DNA from: an uncultured Acetatifactor sp.
GTDB taxonomy: Bacteria; Bacillota; Clostridia; Lachnospirales; Lachnospiraceae
Reading direction: 5' to 3'
Assembly: GCA_910577665.1 (NCBI GenBank)
Contig: CAJTOJ010000010.1
Span: 49,812 to 113,811, forward strand
DNA length: 64,000 bases
The notes below the pieces were generated by a model. It was not told where the DNA came from. It worked only from the letters and a program-made list of their open reading frames with translations, and ran no database searches. Both the position numbers and the translations under genes were made by a program. Of this stretch, positions 18,201 through 26,634 are shown piece after piece; position 1 is the first letter of the stretch; each line of letters begins with the position of its first letter.

Positions 18201-19740
18201 GAAGCTTTCCGAAGGGCAGCCAAAAGTCTCCAGGGAAGTGAGGATCCAGGTCAACGTATCAGATGTATCGGAGAACCGCAGCGGGGAAATCCTGGTGGAG
18301 AATGTCACTGATGGCAGCAGCCGGGCCATTCTGGTCAGAACGGTCAAACCAGTGTATGGGACGGAGCTTGCCCTGGAGGAAGATGGTCTGGTGGTGCTGG
18401 AAGCCTGGCAGGGAGTTGGGGCAGGTGCAGGGACTGGAGGTGTGGAAGCCTGGCAGGAACGGCCTGGCGCCGCGGGAGTCCAAAGGCAGCGCTGTGCGAA
18501 GGAGACTGGCCGGGAAGTATCCGGGGACTTCAAACGGATTCACCGGCTGGGCCGCCTGTACGGGGATCTGGCGGAAGCCTGTGTGTGCAGGGAACCGGAA
18601 GAATATGGGATCCGGAACGAGGCTGCTGCCCAGGATCGTGCGGGAAAAGACTGCACGACATCGCGCATACCGGCTGCAAAGCCGTTGTGTTATCACTTTG
18701 CAGTCTACAGCAGCGGGGAATTCCTGTTGGAAATCCACCGTTTCCCCTCTCTGGATTCTGTGGGCAGGATCCGCATCGGGGTATCCCTGGACGAAGGCCC
18801 GGTCCAGATCGTGGAGTCCTTTTCCAACGATGAATGGCGGGGGAACTGGAAGAAAAATGTGCTGGACAATGTGGACCGTCTCTGCCTGCTGCTGCCCAGG
18901 ATGGAAGCAGGAAGGCATACGCTGTCTTTGTGGGCAGTGGATCGCTATTTTGCCTTCTCCAGGCTGGTGCTCTATACCAGACCCAGAAAGGAGAACAATC
19001 TGGCGGGAGTCCGGGGATACCAGGCGCTGCCAAGGGAATGGAAGATGGGGGAGTGGTGCCGGGAATTTTACGGGGAATATGAGTTATCGCCCAGGCCGGT
19101 ATATTATGCTTCTTATGAAAGCGGCGGGGACAATCTGGGAGCAACCTGCCAGAAATACCAGGCAAAGCAGTATGGGCAGAAGGCGGAACCAGACTGGTAC
19201 CTGGAGCGGGGAAAGCATGCATTTGAAGAGACGGACGGGGCGGTTCGGATTGATGCGGCAGCGGCGCTGGCACAGAGCGTGTGGGCATGGACGGAGGATG
19301 TACAGGGGCAGCAGCGCCTGTGGCGTCACTGTGCCAGCGAATCCTTCGGACGCAGCGGGCTGGCCCTGTATATCAGGATCCCGGGGCTGAGGTGGCAGGC
19401 TCCGGATGCCCCCTGTCTTCATTACCGCTTTAGATGCGCGGGGGGCACCTATACCCTGTGGATGTTGTCCAAGTTCAATATGCGGGAGGAGAGTGTCTTC
19501 GCCGTGGCATTTGACAGCAGTCTGGTTCCACAGGAGCAGTTGTACCGGAATGGCAGCTTGTGGCGGTATGAGGCGGAACAGATCTATCGGTGGGTGCCGG
19601 TGGCTTGTGTGGAATTGGATGCAGGGGAGCATGTGCTGGGTGTATATGCACTGGCCCCTGGTATGCGGTATGACAGGTTCTATCTGACCAGGGGGCAGGA
19701 GCAGCCGCCTGTGGATTCGGACTGGATCCCGGAGAAGTAA
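15268..19740 (+). CDS. SGNH esterase fused to GH115 alpha-glucuronidase
   Basis: A 1490-residue two-enzyme fusion. Residues 1-~210 are an SGNH/GDSL hydrolase: 'FGDSIVYGH' (Ser12), 'DGYTND' (block III) and 'DGAGSHPNE' (Asp/His block). From about 225 to 830 it matches glycoside hydrolase family 115, with 'RRGTIYGIYEMSEMLGVSPW' and 'YWFWADVP'-like, 'EYRGIFLNDEEEL', 'KGNYIWPAMHVNSFNL' and 'TLVWANDNYGYIRRYP' segments. The rest holds the family's C-terminal beta domains. GH115 enzymes remove (4-O-methyl)glucuronic acid from xylan; a fused SGNH domain suggests a deacetylase, so one protein could strip two xylan decorations. No signal peptide is visible, so it should act inside the cell on imported oligosaccharides. 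GAGGAGGCAGAAA precedes the ATG. Confidence 0.88.
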   Translation: MQGKKVYAFGDSIVYGHTMPDKSFMRLIAKETGISLGMYAVNGATVIRSENAIQIQIENAPQESPDLIVLDGYTNDAYERNLGMLGEILPEGTEGFDDATFCGGFEKILYTIRSKWPEVPVLYVTIHKSGGRDYGIQCRMRELALAMCDKWGAQVADIFADCALDTRDSGQMRDMIIDGAGSHPNETCCGTYYVPLVLGKMQALLGCRGKENALETETGAFMDFTLKQGQRCVLKADSREPEAVKIALSNLVEDLKKTLGIMARIAWTDRKDKDEDYPGEKADTDNIIGLAEAGAGAMDVVPDGEGNEAHIIIGTLEISSLAGEQVCGLLPRDDTGRPRKEAYLHQVLDGSLVIAGSDRRGTIYGIYEMSEMLGVSPWYFWADVPVKGRQEFVLPKGYCKADYPSVEYRGIFLNDEEELESWVRNYMGEPTIGVKTYEKVFELLLRLKGNYIWPAMHVNSFNLTPENGALADRMGIVVGTSHCDMLMRSNNREWVPWIQKKGYTDAVYDYTIEGRNREILQEYWRESVEQNRDYEVCYTLGMRGIHDSGFETKNLAGKSEGEMRAAKVALLEQIIGDQREILRKTLGVEEADPGDRKRDMPMMTFIPYKEVLELYDNGLQVPEDMTLVWANDNYGYIRRYPSEREKHRKGGNGIYYHNSYWAPPSMSYVFLCSIPLAHTRNELQKAWNEGIRKLWVMNTGAMKPLEQEITFFLRLAWEIGKPGALTEDVDAFVEDWINRTFSGQEELPGSLDMADGREAGGGETFGRKGTVVIGKEVSRLLNDFSQLTNVRKIENMDYDAFSQMAYGDEAVVRIHAYEELFQRGNALYESLSEAEKAAFFQLVLMRIHAAYFTNLAYYYGDRSTWMYDRGNMQAAAYYVEQSREAEDARRRLLHYYNHVMCRGKWNGILDPEGFPPPRAAMMPVCTPPLAVLGTPSMDVEVWNGEEELVFATPGEKWLGIGNQGEGAFEVRLRAPEWVKLSEGQPKVSREVRIQVNVSDVSENRSGEILVENVTDGSSRAILVRTVKPVYGTELALEEDGLVVLEAWQGVGAGAGTGGVEAWQERPGAAGVQRQRCAKETGREVSGDFKRIHRLGRLYGDLAEACVCREPEEYGIRNEAAAQDRAGKDCTTSRIPAAKPLCYHFAVYSSGEFLLEIHRFPSLDSVGRIRIGVSLDEGPVQIVESFSNDEWRGNWKKNVLDNVDRLCLLLPRMEAGRHTLSLWAVDRYFAFSRLVLYTRPRKENNLAGVRGYQALPREWKMGEWCREFYGEYELSPRPVYYASYESGGDNLGATCQKYQAKQYGQKAEPDWYLERGKHAFEETDGAVRIDAAAALAQSVWAWTEDVQGQQRLWRHCASESFGRSGLALYIRIPGLRWQAPDAPCLHYRFRCAGGTYTLWMLSKFNMREESVFAVAFDSSLVPQEQLYRNGSLWRYEAEQIYRWVPVACVELDAGEHVLGVYALAPGMRYDRFYLTRGQEQPPVDSDWIPEK

Positions 19741-19805
19741 AAAACGTCATGAGCTTTATCCTGTCAGAAATATGGCGCTGGAATGGCGTGGAGATGAGGA
19801 GCGTA

Positions 19806-20402
19806 ATGAGACAGAAACTTTTAATCACTGGATTTGATCCTTTTGGAAAGGAGACGATCAACCCATCCTGGGAGGCAGTGAGCAGGCTTTCGGATGTGAT
19901 CGGGGACTGGGAGCTTAGTAAGTTGAAGGTTCCCACAGAATTTGGCGTGGCAGCGGAAGTTGTCCTAAAAGAAGCGGAAGCGTTTATGCCGGATGTCATC
20001 ATTTGTGTGGGACAGGCAGGGGGACGGTGTGCTGTGATGCCGGAATATGTGGCCATCAACCTGCGGAACGCATCCATGGCGGACAATAGAGGAAATATGC
20101 CTCGGGAGGAATCTATCCGGACAGATGGTCCGGCTGCTTATTTCTCCACGATTCCCTGCTCGAAAATCGTGGATGCGGTTAGGGAGGCGGGGATTCCCGG
20201 CGCTATCTCCTATTCCGCAGGCACCTATGTGTGTAATGACCTGTTTTATAGTCTGCGGCATCGCTATGAGGATACTGCTGTCAGGGTAGGATTTATCCAT
20301 GTACCATATCTGCCTGCGCAGACAGGAAGCGGTTGCAGCCTTCCCAGCCTGCCTCTGGATGTGATTGTACAGGCGCTGTCCTGTGCGATCCTGGCATTAT
20401 AA
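19806..20402 (+). CDS. pcp: Pyroglutamyl-peptidase I (cysteine peptidase C15)
   Basis: A 198-residue enzyme that removes N-terminal pyroglutamate from peptides in the cytoplasm. 'LITGFDPFG' opens the fold. The catalytic triad is visible as Glu80 ('VMPEYVAIN'), Cys143 ('SAGTYVCNDLFY') and His165 ('VGFIHVPYLP'), close to the family positions 81/144/168. The start is ATG 19806, preceded by GAGGAGCG; the in-frame ATG at 19749 would add 19 unlikely residues. It follows the GH115 gene by 65 bases on the same strand, but a functional link is not obvious. Confidence 0.93.
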   Translation: MRQKLLITGFDPFGKETINPSWEAVSRLSDVIGDWELSKLKVPTEFGVAAEVVLKEAEAFMPDVIICVGQAGGRCAVMPEYVAINLRNASMADNRGNMPREESIRTDGPAAYFSTIPCSKIVDAVREAGIPGAISYSAGTYVCNDLFYSLRHRYEDTAVRVGFIHVPYLPAQTGSGCSLPSLPLDVIVQALSCAILAL

Positions 20403-20540
20403 GAGGCAGTTCCTTCTGGTAGGACTATATATTTTTATATTTATGATTGCAGACGAAATTGCGGTATAGACACACCAGGAGAAATCCTAAAAATAATACA
20501 AATATTGAATAATTTGTTATAGTAAAAATTTCAGATTCTC

Positions 20541-20594
20541 CCTATACTGATTGTATAGGCAGTTGCTACCCCGCTGCTTGCAGCGGGGTATTTT
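20541..20594 (+). promoter_or_regulatory. Leader hairpins including a terminator-like stem before the methyltransferase gene
   Basis: Two hairpins occupy the leader: CCTATAC...GTATAGG (20541-20559) and a 10-bp perfect stem with tetraloop (20567-20590) followed by TTTTG. The second ends 19 bases before the ATG, directly before AGGAGGT. It could be pcp's terminator or an attenuator of the corrinoid operon. No cobalamin-riboswitch features were seen in 20403-20612. Confidence 0.55.
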
Positions 20595-20612
20595 GTCGAC
20601 AGGAGGTAGGGT

Positions 20613-21623
20613 ATGAAGCAAAATATGCAGAAATGGATGGCAGACTATATTGCCGGCCCGAAGAAAAAGGCGATGCCGGTGCTTTCCTTTCCAGGGACAC
20701 AACTCATCGGATATACGGTGGAGGAACTGGTAAAGAGTGGGGAACTCCAGGCCCAATGTATGAGGGCGGTGGCAGATCGGTTTGACACGGGCGCTGCCTT
20801 CAGTCTGATGGATCTGTCTGTGGAGGCGGAAGCTTTTGGGAGTCGTATTCATTACAGCGATGATGAGGTCCCCACGGTATGTGAGACCTTGATCCACGAT
20901 GAGAAGGAAGCGGATGCATTGGAGATTCCCCAGGTGGGGGCAGCCAGGACGGGAGAGTGCATCGAAGGGATCCGCATTGCCAGCGAGAGGATTACGGACA
21001 GGCCGGTGTTGGCGGGTATCATTGGGCCTTATTCCCTGGCGGGGAGGCTTCTGGATATGACAGAGATCATGATACTCTGTTATGAGGAACCAGAGATGGT
21101 AGAGACTGTGTTGGAAAAAGTGACCAGGTTCCAGATTGCATACGCGATGGCTTTCAAGGAGGCGGGGGCGAACGGCATCTGTATGGCGGAGCCTGCTGCA
21201 GGGCTTCTCTCCCCCTCGCTGATCGATGAATTTTCCACTCCCTATGTGCAGAGAATCCGGCAGGCCGTGGAGGATGAGAACTTTCTGGTAATGTATCACA
21301 ATTGCGGGAATGTGGTGCCGCTGATGGAAAATATGAAAGCCATTGATGCCAGGGCTTATAGCTTCGGTAATGCCATTGACATAGAGGAGGCGCTGAAAGG
21401 GCTGCCAACGGATCGTATGATACTGGGCAATATCGACCCGGCTGGAACCATCCGGAACGGGGATCCCCAAAAGGTATATGCGGAGACTCTGATGTTGCTG
21501 GAGCGCTGCGGCAGGTATCCGAATTTTGTGATTTCCAGCGGATGTGACATCCCGGCAGTCTCTCCGCTGGATAATATCCAGGCATTTTTTGATGCGGTGG
21601 AGGAATTCTATGGCAGACAGTAG
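20613..21623 (+). CDS. UroD/MtaA-type corrinoid methyltransferase
   Basis: A 336-residue member of the uroporphyrinogen decarboxylase-like superfamily, MtaA/methyltransferase branch. The zinc-thiolate motif HxC...C of cobalamin-dependent methyltransferases is present: His229-Asn-Cys231 ('MYHNCGNVVP') and Cys311 ('VISSGCDIP'). The context (corrinoid protein, activase, reductive activator) rules out haem synthesis. It should transfer a methyl group either from a substrate to the corrinoid protein or from methyl-corrinoid to an acceptor such as tetrahydrofolate. AGGAGGTAGGGT fixes the ATG. It is convergent with the regulator gene and separated from it by 20 bases. Confidence 0.88.
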   Translation: MKQNMQKWMADYIAGPKKKAMPVLSFPGTQLIGYTVEELVKSGELQAQCMRAVADRFDTGAAFSLMDLSVEAEAFGSRIHYSDDEVPTVCETLIHDEKEADALEIPQVGAARTGECIEGIRIASERITDRPVLAGIIGPYSLAGRLLDMTEIMILCYEEPEMVETVLEKVTRFQIAYAMAFKEAGANGICMAEPAAGLLSPSLIDEFSTPYVQRIRQAVEDENFLVMYHNCGNVVPLMENMKAIDARAYSFGNAIDIEEALKGLPTDRMILGNIDPAGTIRNGDPQKVYAETLMLLERCGRYPNFVISSGCDIPAVSPLDNIQAFFDAVEEFYGRQ

Positions 21624-21643
21624 GCAGCCGGACAAAAGCGGTA

Positions 21644-22894
21644 CTACCTGTATTGTCTGGGAGTGAGGCCGGTATATTTTTTGAATACCTTGGTAAAATA
21701 GCTCTGATCCTGGAAGCCGGCAGCCAGGGCCACATCGAGAATGGAAAGCTCTGTAGTGGTCAGCAGGCGTTTGCTTTCCTCGATCCGTACCATGTTCAGG
21801 TATTCCTTGAAGGAAGATCCTGTGGACTGCTTGAAAAGCGTGGAGAAGTAGGCGGGATTCAGGTGAACCAGGGCGGCGATCTCCTCCAGGGTCAGATTGG
21901 AAGAAAAATTCCGGGAGATGTAATGGACGGCGCTTCGGATCACTTCGCTGTTCTTGTCGGGAATGCGATTGAACATGCAATCGGTAAAAGCATCAACGGA
22001 CTCCTGTAGCTTATAGCATAGATCTTCCAGGGTCTGGACATTCTGCAGAGACTTGAGAAGCTGGTTGCTGATCCTGAGGACACTGTCACTGGTGGCGCCG
22101 CCTTCCATGGCGGCCCGGGACAGCAGGGAGCCAAGTTCCAGAGTACGGTTTTTGATGGTTTCCAGGTTGTTTCCTTCTGCAAAGAGGACGTAGCCCAGAA
22201 GGTCATTCAGGAGTGCCTTGGCGCCTTGGGAGTCACCTGTTTTCAGTTTGGTAATCAGTGCCTTTTCTTTCTCGTAGGGGTAGGTCACAAGCTGTTTGCG
22301 GGAGGAAATTTTATAGGTCTGGATGGATTCGTTGATCTCAGACTGCTGGTACAGCCGGTTGTGTCTTGCCACGATCTGATCCTTGCCATCGGCTACCAGG
22401 CCGGAACACATATAGTAGAGCAGGCGGCTGATGTGTGTGACTTTGGAGGGCTCAATGACAGGCAGGCTGGCGGCTTCTTCGTACATCTCCAGCAGATGGC
22501 TGGCCGGAATCTGGTATTTGGGGCCGATGTCAGCGAACATCAGGGAATCCGGTCTGTCCATGAGAAAGGGACCTGCCAGGATGGAACCCAGCAGGGTGTC
22601 CTGGTTTACCAGGGGGAACACAATGTGGTTCAGATTAGAATGGCAGGAGAAGATATAGGATTCTCCCAGGCTCATGGCCAGTTTGCTGGCACTGGCATGG
22701 AGCTTCACGCAGGATTCGCCTCCGGGCAGATGGCGCTTGAAGATTTTGCAGTAAGGATGGATCTGGCCTAGCTGGTCCAGTACGTTCCCATTCTGGTCCA
22801 GCACCTGGACAGACAGGCCGATGCATTGGTGGAAGGTTTCCAGCATGGTGTGCAGATATTGGCTGTCGATGATGGTGTATAAGGGCGCTTGCAT
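21644..22894 (-). CDS. PocR-domain AraC-family transcriptional regulator
   Basis: A 416-residue regulator. The N-terminal ~170 residues match the PocR sensory domain ('HPYCKIFKRHLPGGESC', 'YIFSCHSNLNHIVFPLV', 'GSILAGPFLM'), which binds small hydrocarbon-derived ligands or metals. The C-terminal ~100 residues hold two AraC helix-turn-helix motifs ('LTLEEIAALVHLNPAYFSTL', 'LDVALAAGFQDQSYFTKVFK'). ATG 22894 is chosen because AGGAGGTTCCCGT precedes it; the longer frame to 22951 adds 19 residues. It is divergent from the corrinoid protein gene with a 112-base shared regulatory gap, so it very likely controls the methyltransferase cluster in response to its substrate. Confidence 0.9.
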   Translation of the reverse strand: MQAPLYTIIDSQYLHTMLETFHQCIGLSVQVLDQNGNVLDQLGQIHPYCKIFKRHLPGGESCVKLHASASKLAMSLGESYIFSCHSNLNHIVFPLVNQDTLLGSILAGPFLMDRPDSLMFADIGPKYQIPASHLLEMYEEAASLPVIEPSKVTHISRLLYYMCSGLVADGKDQIVARHNRLYQQSEINESIQTYKISSRKQLVTYPYEKEKALITKLKTGDSQGAKALLNDLLGYVLFAEGNNLETIKNRTLELGSLLSRAAMEGGATSDSVLRISNQLLKSLQNVQTLEDLCYKLQESVDAFTDCMFNRIPDKNSEVIRSAVHYISRNFSSNLTLEEIAALVHLNPAYFSTLFKQSTGSSFKEYLNMVRIEESKRLLTTTELSILDVALAAGFQDQSYFTKVFKKYTGLTPRQYR

Positions 22895-23006
22895 ACGGGA
22901 ACCTCCTAAGGCGAGAGAGTCAGCAGAAAACATGGAAACAGTATAGCACAAATTTGAGAAAAATTATAGTTAAATCTAAAAAAAATACAAAATCAAGGAG
23001 GGTACT

Positions 23007-23660
23007 ATGGCAGCAGCAATGATTGAAGAGATATCCCAGTTCCTACAGAAGGGCAGGGCCAAGAATGTGAAGCAGTTGGTGGAGCAGGCCTTGGAGGAGG
23101 GCATTGACCCTAAGGAGATCCTAAACGATGGCCTTTTGTCCGGCATGATGGTAATCGGCGGTAAATTCAAGCGCAATGAAGTGTTTGTGCCGGAGGTGCT
23201 GGTGGCGGCCAGGGCCATGAATGCAGGTGTGTCGGTACTGGAGCCGCACCTGGTGGAGGCGGGGAACGAACCCTTGGGCAAGGCAGTGGTGGGAACTGTC
23301 AAGGGGGATCTCCACGACATCGGGAAGAACCTGGTGATCATGATGATGAAGGGTGCAGGCTTTGAGATCTATGACCTGGGCACGGATGTGGATGCAGCAA
23401 CCTTTGTGGACAAGGCCGAGGAGGTGGGGGCTGATGTGATCGGTATGTCTGCCCTTCTGACCACCACCATGCCAAACATGAAGGAAGTGATCGATGTGCT
23501 GAAGGAGAGAGGCCTTCGGGAGAAATATATCGTCATGGTGGGAGGCGCCCCTGTGAACGAGCAGTTTGCAGAAGAAATCGGTGCGGACTACTATACTGCA
23601 GATGCCACTTCCGCAGCCGAGGTGGCCAAGGCGGCTGTGGAACGGCGCAGGGTGGGCTGA
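23007..23660 (+). CDS. Corrinoid (cobalamin) methyl-carrier protein
   Basis: A 217-residue methyltransferase corrinoid protein (MtaC/MtmC/MttC-like). The N-terminal helical cap spans about 1-85. The B12-binding Rossmann domain carries the base-off signature D-x-H-x-x-G at 'KGDLHDIGKN' (His103 ligates cobalt), then 'VDKAEEVGADVIGMSALLTT' and 'MVGGAPVNEQFAEEIGADYY'. It shuttles a methyl group between substrate and acceptor methyltransferases. AAGGAGGGTACT precedes the ATG. Together with the UroD-type methyltransferases it forms a complete carrier system, but no MttB/MtaB-type substrate methyltransferase is present, suggesting that a UroD-fold enzyme does the substrate step, as in some aryl-methyl-ether demethylases. 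Confidence 0.95.
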   Translation: MAAAMIEEISQFLQKGRAKNVKQLVEQALEEGIDPKEILNDGLLSGMMVIGGKFKRNEVFVPEVLVAARAMNAGVSVLEPHLVEAGNEPLGKAVVGTVKGDLHDIGKNLVIMMMKGAGFEIYDLGTDVDAATFVDKAEEVGADVIGMSALLTTTMPNMKEVIDVLKERGLREKYIVMVGGAPVNEQFAEEIGADYYTADATSAAEVAKAAVERRRVG

Positions 23661-23665
23661 TCTGG

Positions 23666-23748
23666 CATTGCGGTTCACCCGGTATTGCCGCCAGGTGTTT
23701 ACTCGCGTTTTTTCTGTGACAAACCTAAAACAGCACGGGCCAAAATGA
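23666..23748. repeat. Decayed copy of the MITE-like family (left half)
   Basis: This stretch aligns by eye with the left half of copy 3 at 39915: GCGGTTCAC, TATTGCCGCCAGGTGTTT, CGCGTTTTTT...TGTGACAAAC and a weak GGGCCAAAA. The right half and a target duplication are not recognisable. The gap 23661-23926 otherwise holds only the next gene's leader. Confidence 0.6.
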
Positions 23749-23926
23749 ATAAATATCCTGCCGCTACCTTGCACCATGTGCGGATATCCGTTATACTGGA
23801 ATGAAAAAAGACAGGGACTGGCTGTGGGATGTCTGAAAGGATGACCAGTGGCCGGTCCGGAGGATATTGCAGGGTTACAACAAGGTAAACCGGTGATAGT
23901 GATACGGATGGCCCGGGAATGGGAAT

Positions 23927-24595
23927 ATGGATATATATGAGATAACAGGATGCAGGCCGGATGTGGGTCTGGACCAGGTGATGCGGGGGCTGGGCTGCGC
24001 TGTGGGTAGTCCGGCCTATGAGGATATGGCAGCAGAATATGAAGAGATCCGAAAGCAGATTCCTGCCATGGTATATCCGGTAGGAATCCTGGGCTTTTCC
24101 CGTCTGCCGGATCATCTGGCCACGAACAGGTATGGGACAGGTGTCCCGGTGGCCATGGGGGTTCTCAGTGTGGGAAGGGCCATGGAAGAGGAGAGCGGCA
24201 GGCAGTTTCGGCAGGGGAATTATGTCAAGGGGATGCTTTGGGACGCAGTGGCCAATGTGGCATTGTTTTCCCTGGAGAAGGATCTGACAGCAGCGTTGCG
24301 GGAGTGCTGTAGGAGCCGCAGGGTTGGGGTGGAGAGGCGTCTGGAAGCACCTCATGATATTTCCATGGATGTGCAGAGGGAGGCGTGGAGCTTTCTGGAA
24401 CTGGAGAAACGGTATGGAATCCATATCACCCAGGGAAATATGCTGGATCCGGTGAAGACTTCCTGCCAGGTCTTTGTCTTAACAGACAGGGAGGATGTGT
24501 TCCGGGCAGGACATGACTGCAAGGCCTGTGGGAATCTGACCTGCCAGTACCGGAAGGAGCCTGGGGAAGCCAAAACCGCCAGACAGGAAAGTTGA
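23927..24595 (+). CDS. MetH-activation-domain-like protein of corrinoid cluster
   Basis: A 222-residue protein resembling the vitamin B12-dependent methionine synthase activation domain found as a stand-alone gene in corrinoid methyltransferase operons. Typical segments are 'GVPVAMGVLSVGRAMEEESG', 'YVKGMLWDAVANVALFSLEK' and 'RYGIHITQGNMLDPVKTSC'. The end carries a Cys cluster C-x2-C-x4-C ('HDCKACGNLTCQYR') that could bind a metal or Fe-S centre. Its likely role is to help S-adenosylmethionine- or electron-dependent reactivation of Co(II) corrinoid. It starts at ATG 23927 after GGGAATGGGAAT, a modest ribosome site, and lies upstream of the ferredoxin/ASKHA activase on the same strand. Confidence 0.78.
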   Translation: MDIYEITGCRPDVGLDQVMRGLGCAVGSPAYEDMAAEYEEIRKQIPAMVYPVGILGFSRLPDHLATNRYGTGVPVAMGVLSVGRAMEEESGRQFRQGNYVKGMLWDAVANVALFSLEKDLTAALRECCRSRRVGVERRLEAPHDISMDVQREAWSFLELEKRYGIHITQGNMLDPVKTSCQVFVLTDREDVFRAGHDCKACGNLTCQYRKEPGEAKTARQES

Positions 24596-24730
24596 GAGCT
24601 TGAAAAACGTCCGGCAGGAAATCGGAGAAAGTAGAAGAGGTATGGTGGGAAAAAGCCAGGCAGGAAGGCTGAAGGAGAGGCAGGAAACCCTAAGGGAATT
24701 GCGTATACTGGGCAGGCAGGGAGTAGAGAA

Positions 24731-26461
24731 ATGGGCAAACCAGTGACAGTGCATATAGGAACAGGAGGCAGTTTTCTGCTGAAGGAGGGGGAATCCCTTC
24801 TGGAGGCATTGGTACAAAACGGGCATGGCATTCCGGCACCCTGTGGTGGCCTGGGGCGCTGTGGCAAGTGCAGGGTAAAAGTGATCAGAGGGAACCTGGC
24901 CATTACCGGGCAGGATGAGAAGGTCTTTTCACAGGCAGCATTGGCAGAAGGGTGGAGACTTGCCTGTAGGGCGTTCCCCGGAGAAGACCTGGAGATCCTC
25001 CTGCCAGAGGATATAGACAGGGATTTTGAGATTCTTTCGGCAGATGCAGATGGCAGATCCAGGATTCCTACCGGGTATCAGGTGCCACAGGAAGCAGGGA
25101 TTCCTGCCGGGATCCCGCAAGGTTTCCGGGATACGGGCTGTCCTGGAAAAAAGACGGCAGAGTCAGGACAGAACCAGGAGTACCCTGGCCAGGATACGGG
25201 ATATTGTGTGGCAGTGGATCTGGGAACCACTACCATTGCCATGGCCCTTCTCAAAGAGCACAGGGCGGAACCGCTTCATACAGTATCTTTTGTGAACAGC
25301 CAGAGACAGTATGGTGCGGATGTGATCTCCCGGATCCAGGCCAGTGTGGATGGAAAACAGGATGTGTTGCAGAAATGTGTCCGGGTCGGTTTACAGGAAG
25401 GACTGGTAAGGCTGGCTACAGAGGCCGGGATATCTTCTTCCTGGATCAGGAAAGTGGTAGTAAGCGGGAACACCACTATGGGGCACCTGCTCCTTGGATA
25501 TCCCTGCCAGGGACTGGGGGTCTATCCCTTTACGCCGGTGAACCTTGACTTTGTAAAAGGAGGATTCCGGGAGTTGACATGGGGAAATGCTACAGGTGCA
25601 GAAGAGGGGATCCGGTCTGCCGGGGCTGAGGATAAAGCGGAAAATGTGGAAGAAGCGGATCCGGCAATGGTGGTGCTGCCGGGGATTTCCACATTTGTTG
25701 GAGGAGACATTGTATCTGGACTTTATGCAGCGGATTTTGACCGGAAGGAGGGAATCTGTCTGCTGGTGGATCTGGGAACCAACGGGGAGATGGCACTGGG
25801 CAACAGGGACAAGATCCTGGTGACTTCTGCTGCCGCAGGGCCTGCTTTTGAGGGCGGCAATCTTACCTGGGGGACTGGCAGTGTGGCGGGAGCCATCTGC
25901 TCGGTGCGGCTGGAGGGGGAAGGAAAAGCACGGATTACCACCATTCGCAATGCACCGCCCATAGGAATCTGTGGCACCGGAGTGGTGGAGACCGTGCGAG
26001 AACTGGTACGTACAGGGATCGTGGACGAGACAGGGATGCTGCAGGAGACGTATTTTGAAGAGGGATATCCCCTGGCCCGGACGCCGGATGGCAGACAGAT
26101 CGTATGTACCGGACAGGATATACGGGAAATCCAGCTTGCCAAGGCAGCCATCCGGGCTGGGATCGAGACATTGCTTGTGCATTACGGGATCACGGCTTCA
26201 GATGTGCAGGAGGTATACCTGGCCGGAGGGTTCGGACATAAGCTGGATCCGGAGGCGGCTGTGGCCATCGGCATGTTGCCCCGGGAGCTGCTTGGCAGGA
26301 TCCAGGGGGTGGGGAACAGTTCCCTGGCAGGCGCCATGAAATTTCTACAGGAGGGAAACGGCAGGGAAAGGATGGAAGGGATCCGGCGTATATCCCGGGA
26401 GATCGGGCTGGCGGCGGACAAGGATTTTCAAGCATTTTACGTGGATGCAATGTTTTTCTAA
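24731..26461 (+). CDS. Corrinoid-protein reductive activase (2Fe-2S + ASKHA domain)
   Basis: A 576-residue RACE/RamA-functional-type activator. Residues 1-~95 are a plant-type 2Fe-2S ferredoxin domain with Cys38, Cys44, Cys47 and Cys79 ('PCGGLGRCGKC', 'RLACRAF'). After a variable linker a DUF4445-type ASKHA ATPase follows: 'VAVDLGTTTIAMALL', 'VVSGNTTMGHLLLG', 'LLVDLGTNGEMALGN', 'FEGGNLTWGTGSVAGAI' and 'VYLAGGFGHKLDPEAA'. It uses ATP and low-potential electrons to return oxidised Co(II) corrinoid to Co(I). The linker (about 100-155) is poorly conserved. It is in the same operon direction as the corrinoid protein and the MetH-activation-like protein. Confidence 0.93.
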   Translation: MGKPVTVHIGTGGSFLLKEGESLLEALVQNGHGIPAPCGGLGRCGKCRVKVIRGNLAITGQDEKVFSQAALAEGWRLACRAFPGEDLEILLPEDIDRDFEILSADADGRSRIPTGYQVPQEAGIPAGIPQGFRDTGCPGKKTAESGQNQEYPGQDTGYCVAVDLGTTTIAMALLKEHRAEPLHTVSFVNSQRQYGADVISRIQASVDGKQDVLQKCVRVGLQEGLVRLATEAGISSSWIRKVVVSGNTTMGHLLLGYPCQGLGVYPFTPVNLDFVKGGFRELTWGNATGAEEGIRSAGAEDKAENVEEADPAMVVLPGISTFVGGDIVSGLYAADFDRKEGICLLVDLGTNGEMALGNRDKILVTSAAAGPAFEGGNLTWGTGSVAGAICSVRLEGEGKARITTIRNAPPIGICGTGVVETVRELVRTGIVDETGMLQETYFEEGYPLARTPDGRQIVCTGQDIREIQLAKAAIRAGIETLLVHYGITASDVQEVYLAGGFGHKLDPEAAVAIGMLPRELLGRIQGVGNSSLAGAMKFLQEGNGRERMEGIRRISREIGLAADKDFQAFYVDAMFF

Positions 26462-26489
26462 GGAACTGTTAAGAATTAACTTTGCATAT

Positions 26490-26590
26490 GATGCAGGATG
26501 AAGCTTTTTATGCGAGGCAAAAGACGCACGGCTGTCCTGGCATTTGTGCAACGGAAGCGCAAAGACACTTCGCGGTGCTGGAATGGCAAA
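26490..26590 (-). repeat. Decayed copy of the MITE-like family, reverse orientation
   Basis: Read on the minus strand, the stretch beginning CACCGCGAAGTGTCTTTGCG aligns for about 60 bases with copy 7 at 56330 (CCGCGAAGTGTTTTTGTGC), including CAGCCGTGCG against CAGCTGTGCG. The remainder is degenerate and no target duplication is clear. Confidence 0.55.
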
Positions 26591-26634
26591 GGGACTTTTA
26601 TAGTAAATATCACTCACCATAAAGGAGAAAAGAC

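Noticed and set aside
18263..19390. 375-codon plus-strand frame inside the SGNH/GH115 gene
   Set aside because: It lies in another frame of a clearly coding gene, with Arg/Trp/Gly-rich nonsense composition.
20403..20612. Cobalamin riboswitch before the corrinoid cluster
   Set aside because: The leader has two simple hairpins only; no B12-box or multi-stem core is visible.
20517..21980. 487-codon minus-strand frame opposite the UroD-type methyltransferase
   Set aside because: It is antisense to an intact family member with HxC...C motifs, has no ribosome site or domain sense, and His/Gln/Arg-rich composition typical of a shadow frame.
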